NCBI GenBank assembly: GCA_016867615.1
Contig: VGJG01000005.1
Coordinates: 1-15,517 of the forward strand
From: Candidatus Aminicenantota bacterium
GTDB lineage: Bacteria; Acidobacteriota; Aminicenantia; Aminicenantales; JAFGAV01
Length of the DNA stretch: 15,517 nucleotides
Direction: 5' to 3'
The notes beneath the pieces were generated by a model. The model searched no databases. It had not been told where the DNA came from and worked only from the letters and a program-made list of their open reading frames with translations. The position numbers were made by a program, and so were the translations under genes. This document shows positions 14,600-15,517 of this stretch, one piece after another (within the stretch, counting starts at the first letter, position 1; each line of letters begins with the position of its first letter).

Positions 14600-15295
14600 T
14601 TAGTGCTTTTTGGCCGCGCGGACAAAGAGACGGAGGAGGACGACGGCGGCGGCGAACAGGACTGCGGGCAGGCTGAGCGAGGGCAGGACGGACTCGAAGG
14701 TTGAGAGGTATTTCGTCCAGCTCCCCCACTTCAACGACGCGGCGTGAAGAGCGGCCAGGACGAGCGCGGCATAACCCGCCGTGCGCAGAGTCTTCCGCCA
14801 CCGCTCTCCCCCCATTTTTCCTTTGATCTTAGCCAGGGACAGAACGGCCATCCATCCGAACAGGGCGAGGGCCGCCAGGCCGAGCCCGGCCGCGAGGGGA
14901 TTCCGGGCCATCCAGGCGGGGAGGGGAAATTTCCCGGCCAGGAAGACATGGGAGACCAGGCCGTGAACCGCTCCCGTCCAGAAGCCGGCCAGCCCGAAAT
15001 GCTTGCGATGGGCCAAACCGCGGCGCGGCCTCCGGGAGAAAAAACGGATTGAGGTCAGGAGCAGGGACAGCGAGACGAGGAACAGCGAGGCCACGGCCAG
15101 CGCTTTATTGAAAAGGTACAGGTCGAACCGCCAGATGCTGTCCTTGATCGCCTGGCGCACGAAAAAATATGCCGCCCCGAAGGCAACGGCGGCCAGCGAG
15201 ACTCCGGCCGCCCGCAGCCGAAGCCTCCACAGCAAAGCCGCCGGGGACGTCCCGGCTCTCGCTACCGCGCTGTTACGCCTCTCCTTCTCTTGCAT
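14600..15295 (-). CDS. Ferric reductase-like transmembrane haem protein
   Basis: A 231-residue integral membrane protein with about six helices (near 28-46, 62-82, 101-119, 132-154, 172-188 and 205-226). RKHFGLAGFWTGAVHGLVSH (97-116) matches the haem-coordinating helix of the ferric-reductase-like transmembrane domain (PF01794 clan: YedZ/MsrQ, FRE/NOX). RWRKTLRTAGYAALVLAALH (165-184) matches the second His-bearing helix. H99, H111, H116 and H184 are candidate ligands for b-type haem. The usual LHR before the second helix is TLR here. There is no flavin or NAD domain and no MsrP-like partner alongside, so the electron donor and acceptor are unknown. GGTGA lies about 5 nt before the ATG. The promoter is 15318-15345. 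Confidence 0.72.
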   Translation of the reverse strand: MQEKERRNSAVARAGTSPAALLWRLRLRAAGVSLAAVAFGAAYFFVRQAIKDSIWRFDLYLFNKALAVASLFLVSLSLLLTSIRFFSRRPRRGLAHRKHFGLAGFWTGAVHGLVSHVFLAGKFPLPAWMARNPLAAGLGLAALALFGWMAVLSLAKIKGKMGGERWRKTLRTAGYAALVLAALHAASLKWGSWTKYLSTFESVLPSLSLPAVLFAAAVVLLRLFVRAAKKH

Positions 15296-15317
15296 TCAGT
15301 TCACCGCTTAAACTTGG

Positions 15318-15345
15318 ATTATAGCGGAAGACGGGGTCGCGTCTA
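15318..15345 (-). promoter_or_regulatory. Promoter of the ferric-reductase-like gene, using a palindromic-element arm
   Basis: Minus strand: a perfect TATAAT (15318-15323), a 16-nt spacer and TAGACG (15340-15345), which shares four of six bases with TTGACA. The -35-like box lies inside the inner part of the arm 15328-15346 of the palindromic element. Predicted start near 15311. Confidence 0.55.
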
Positions 15346-15389
15346 CGCTTCTATCAAAAAAGTGGAAAGTGTAGACGCGACCCCGTCTT
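15328..15389. repeat. 62-bp palindromic element with perfect 19-bp arms (REP/RAYT- or MITE-like)
   Basis: AAGACGGGGTCGCGTCTAC (15328-15346) and its exact complement (15371-15389), extendable inward to 23 bp with one G-T wobble. The loop is 16 nt (15351-15366) and contains an A-run. Its style resembles the element at 11505-11616, but the sequence is unrelated. On the minus strand it encodes the last 11 residues and the stop of the upstream gene; its other arm overlaps the next gene's promoter. The T-run lies in the loop rather than after the stem, so it is not a standard terminator. Confidence 0.75.
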
Positions 15390-15515
15390 ATTCAGAACGG
15401 CTCGGAACGAAGCCGGCGGCGACGACTCGATCCGTATTTCTCCGGCGACGCCGGGGGACGGGAGGACGATCTCGAGGGCGTGCAACATGAGGCGCGGGAA
15501 GGCGCCCTGGGCTGC
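15354..15515 (-). CDS. C-terminal end of a probable RluA-family pseudouridine synthase (cut by the window edge)
   Basis: On the minus strand a frame runs from the right edge to a TGA at 15354-15356, giving 53 residues; the start is beyond the window. FPRLMLHALEIVLPSP (6-21), GEIRIESSPPASFRAVL (25-41) has the arrangement of the RluA-family C-terminus, where R..LHA..L.F.HP..GE...EAPLP..F closes the catalytic domain. These enzymes isomerise uridine to pseudouridine in rRNA or tRNA; the catalytic Asp is outside the window. Residues 43-53 (KTGSRLHFPLF) and the stop are encoded by the palindromic element 15328-15389 and bear no resemblance to a family tail. The other two frames on this strand do not give family-like sequence. 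The assignment rests on a short segment. Confidence 0.55.
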   Translation of the reverse strand, partial: AAQGAFPRLMLHALEIVLPSPGVAGEIRIESSPPASFRAVLNKTGSRLHFPLF

Positions 15516-15517
15516 GC

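Overview
The window is GC-rich DNA, apparently from a free-living bacterium with a large genome. Three features suggest Acidobacteriota, possibly Candidatus Aminicenantes: a two-component-regulator propeller fused to GGDEF, a membrane-anchored helix-turn-helix protein with an extracytoplasmic sensor-like tail, and a Tat-exported aldo/keto reductase with ferredoxin motifs. This assignment is inferred from gene style; there is no rRNA or other marker here. I see no tRNA, rRNA, CRISPR array, phage gene or transposase gene.

Layout, left to right. (1) 3-818 (+): end of a multi-pass membrane protein that probably begins left of the window, followed directly by a nested inverted repeat (817-987). 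(2) 1086-2411 (+): Tat-exported aldo/keto reductase with two C-terminal [4Fe-4S] motifs. (3) 2614-3075 (-): small secreted protein of unknown role with a good promoter. (4) 3202-4704 (-): PcnB-type poly(A) polymerase with a long acidic insertion in its catalytic head. (5) 5058-7508 and 7505-7861 (+): penicillin-acylase family hydrolase and a small membrane protein whose start overlaps its stop, expressed divergently from pcnB. (6) 8096-11194 (+): large Reg_prop/Y_Y_Y/GGDEF membrane sensor that probably makes c-di-GMP. (7) 11219-11488 (-): TIGR04076-like small protein. (8) 11688-12839 (+): DUF362 protein with two [4Fe-4S] motifs. Genes 7 and 8 are divergent across a 26-bp-arm palindromic element and a promoter flanked by two identical 10-bp palindromes. 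(9) 13076-14362 (-): HTH-TM-FG-GAP-like membrane one-component regulator with a near-consensus promoter. (10) 14600-15295 (-): ferric-reductase-like six-helix membrane protein. (11) 15354-15515 (-): last 53 codons of a probable RluA-family pseudouridine synthase entering from the right edge.

The genes do not form one pathway. Common threads are envelope proteins (membrane sensors, an exported oxidoreductase, an acylase) and iron-sulfur or haem redox proteins. The most notable non-coding features are two long palindromic elements of different sequence, at 11505-11616 and 15328-15389, resembling non-autonomous REP/RAYT-type elements. The second appears to have been built into its surroundings: it encodes the last 11 residues and stop codon of the upstream pseudouridine synthase, and it supplies the -35-like box of the downstream gene's promoter.
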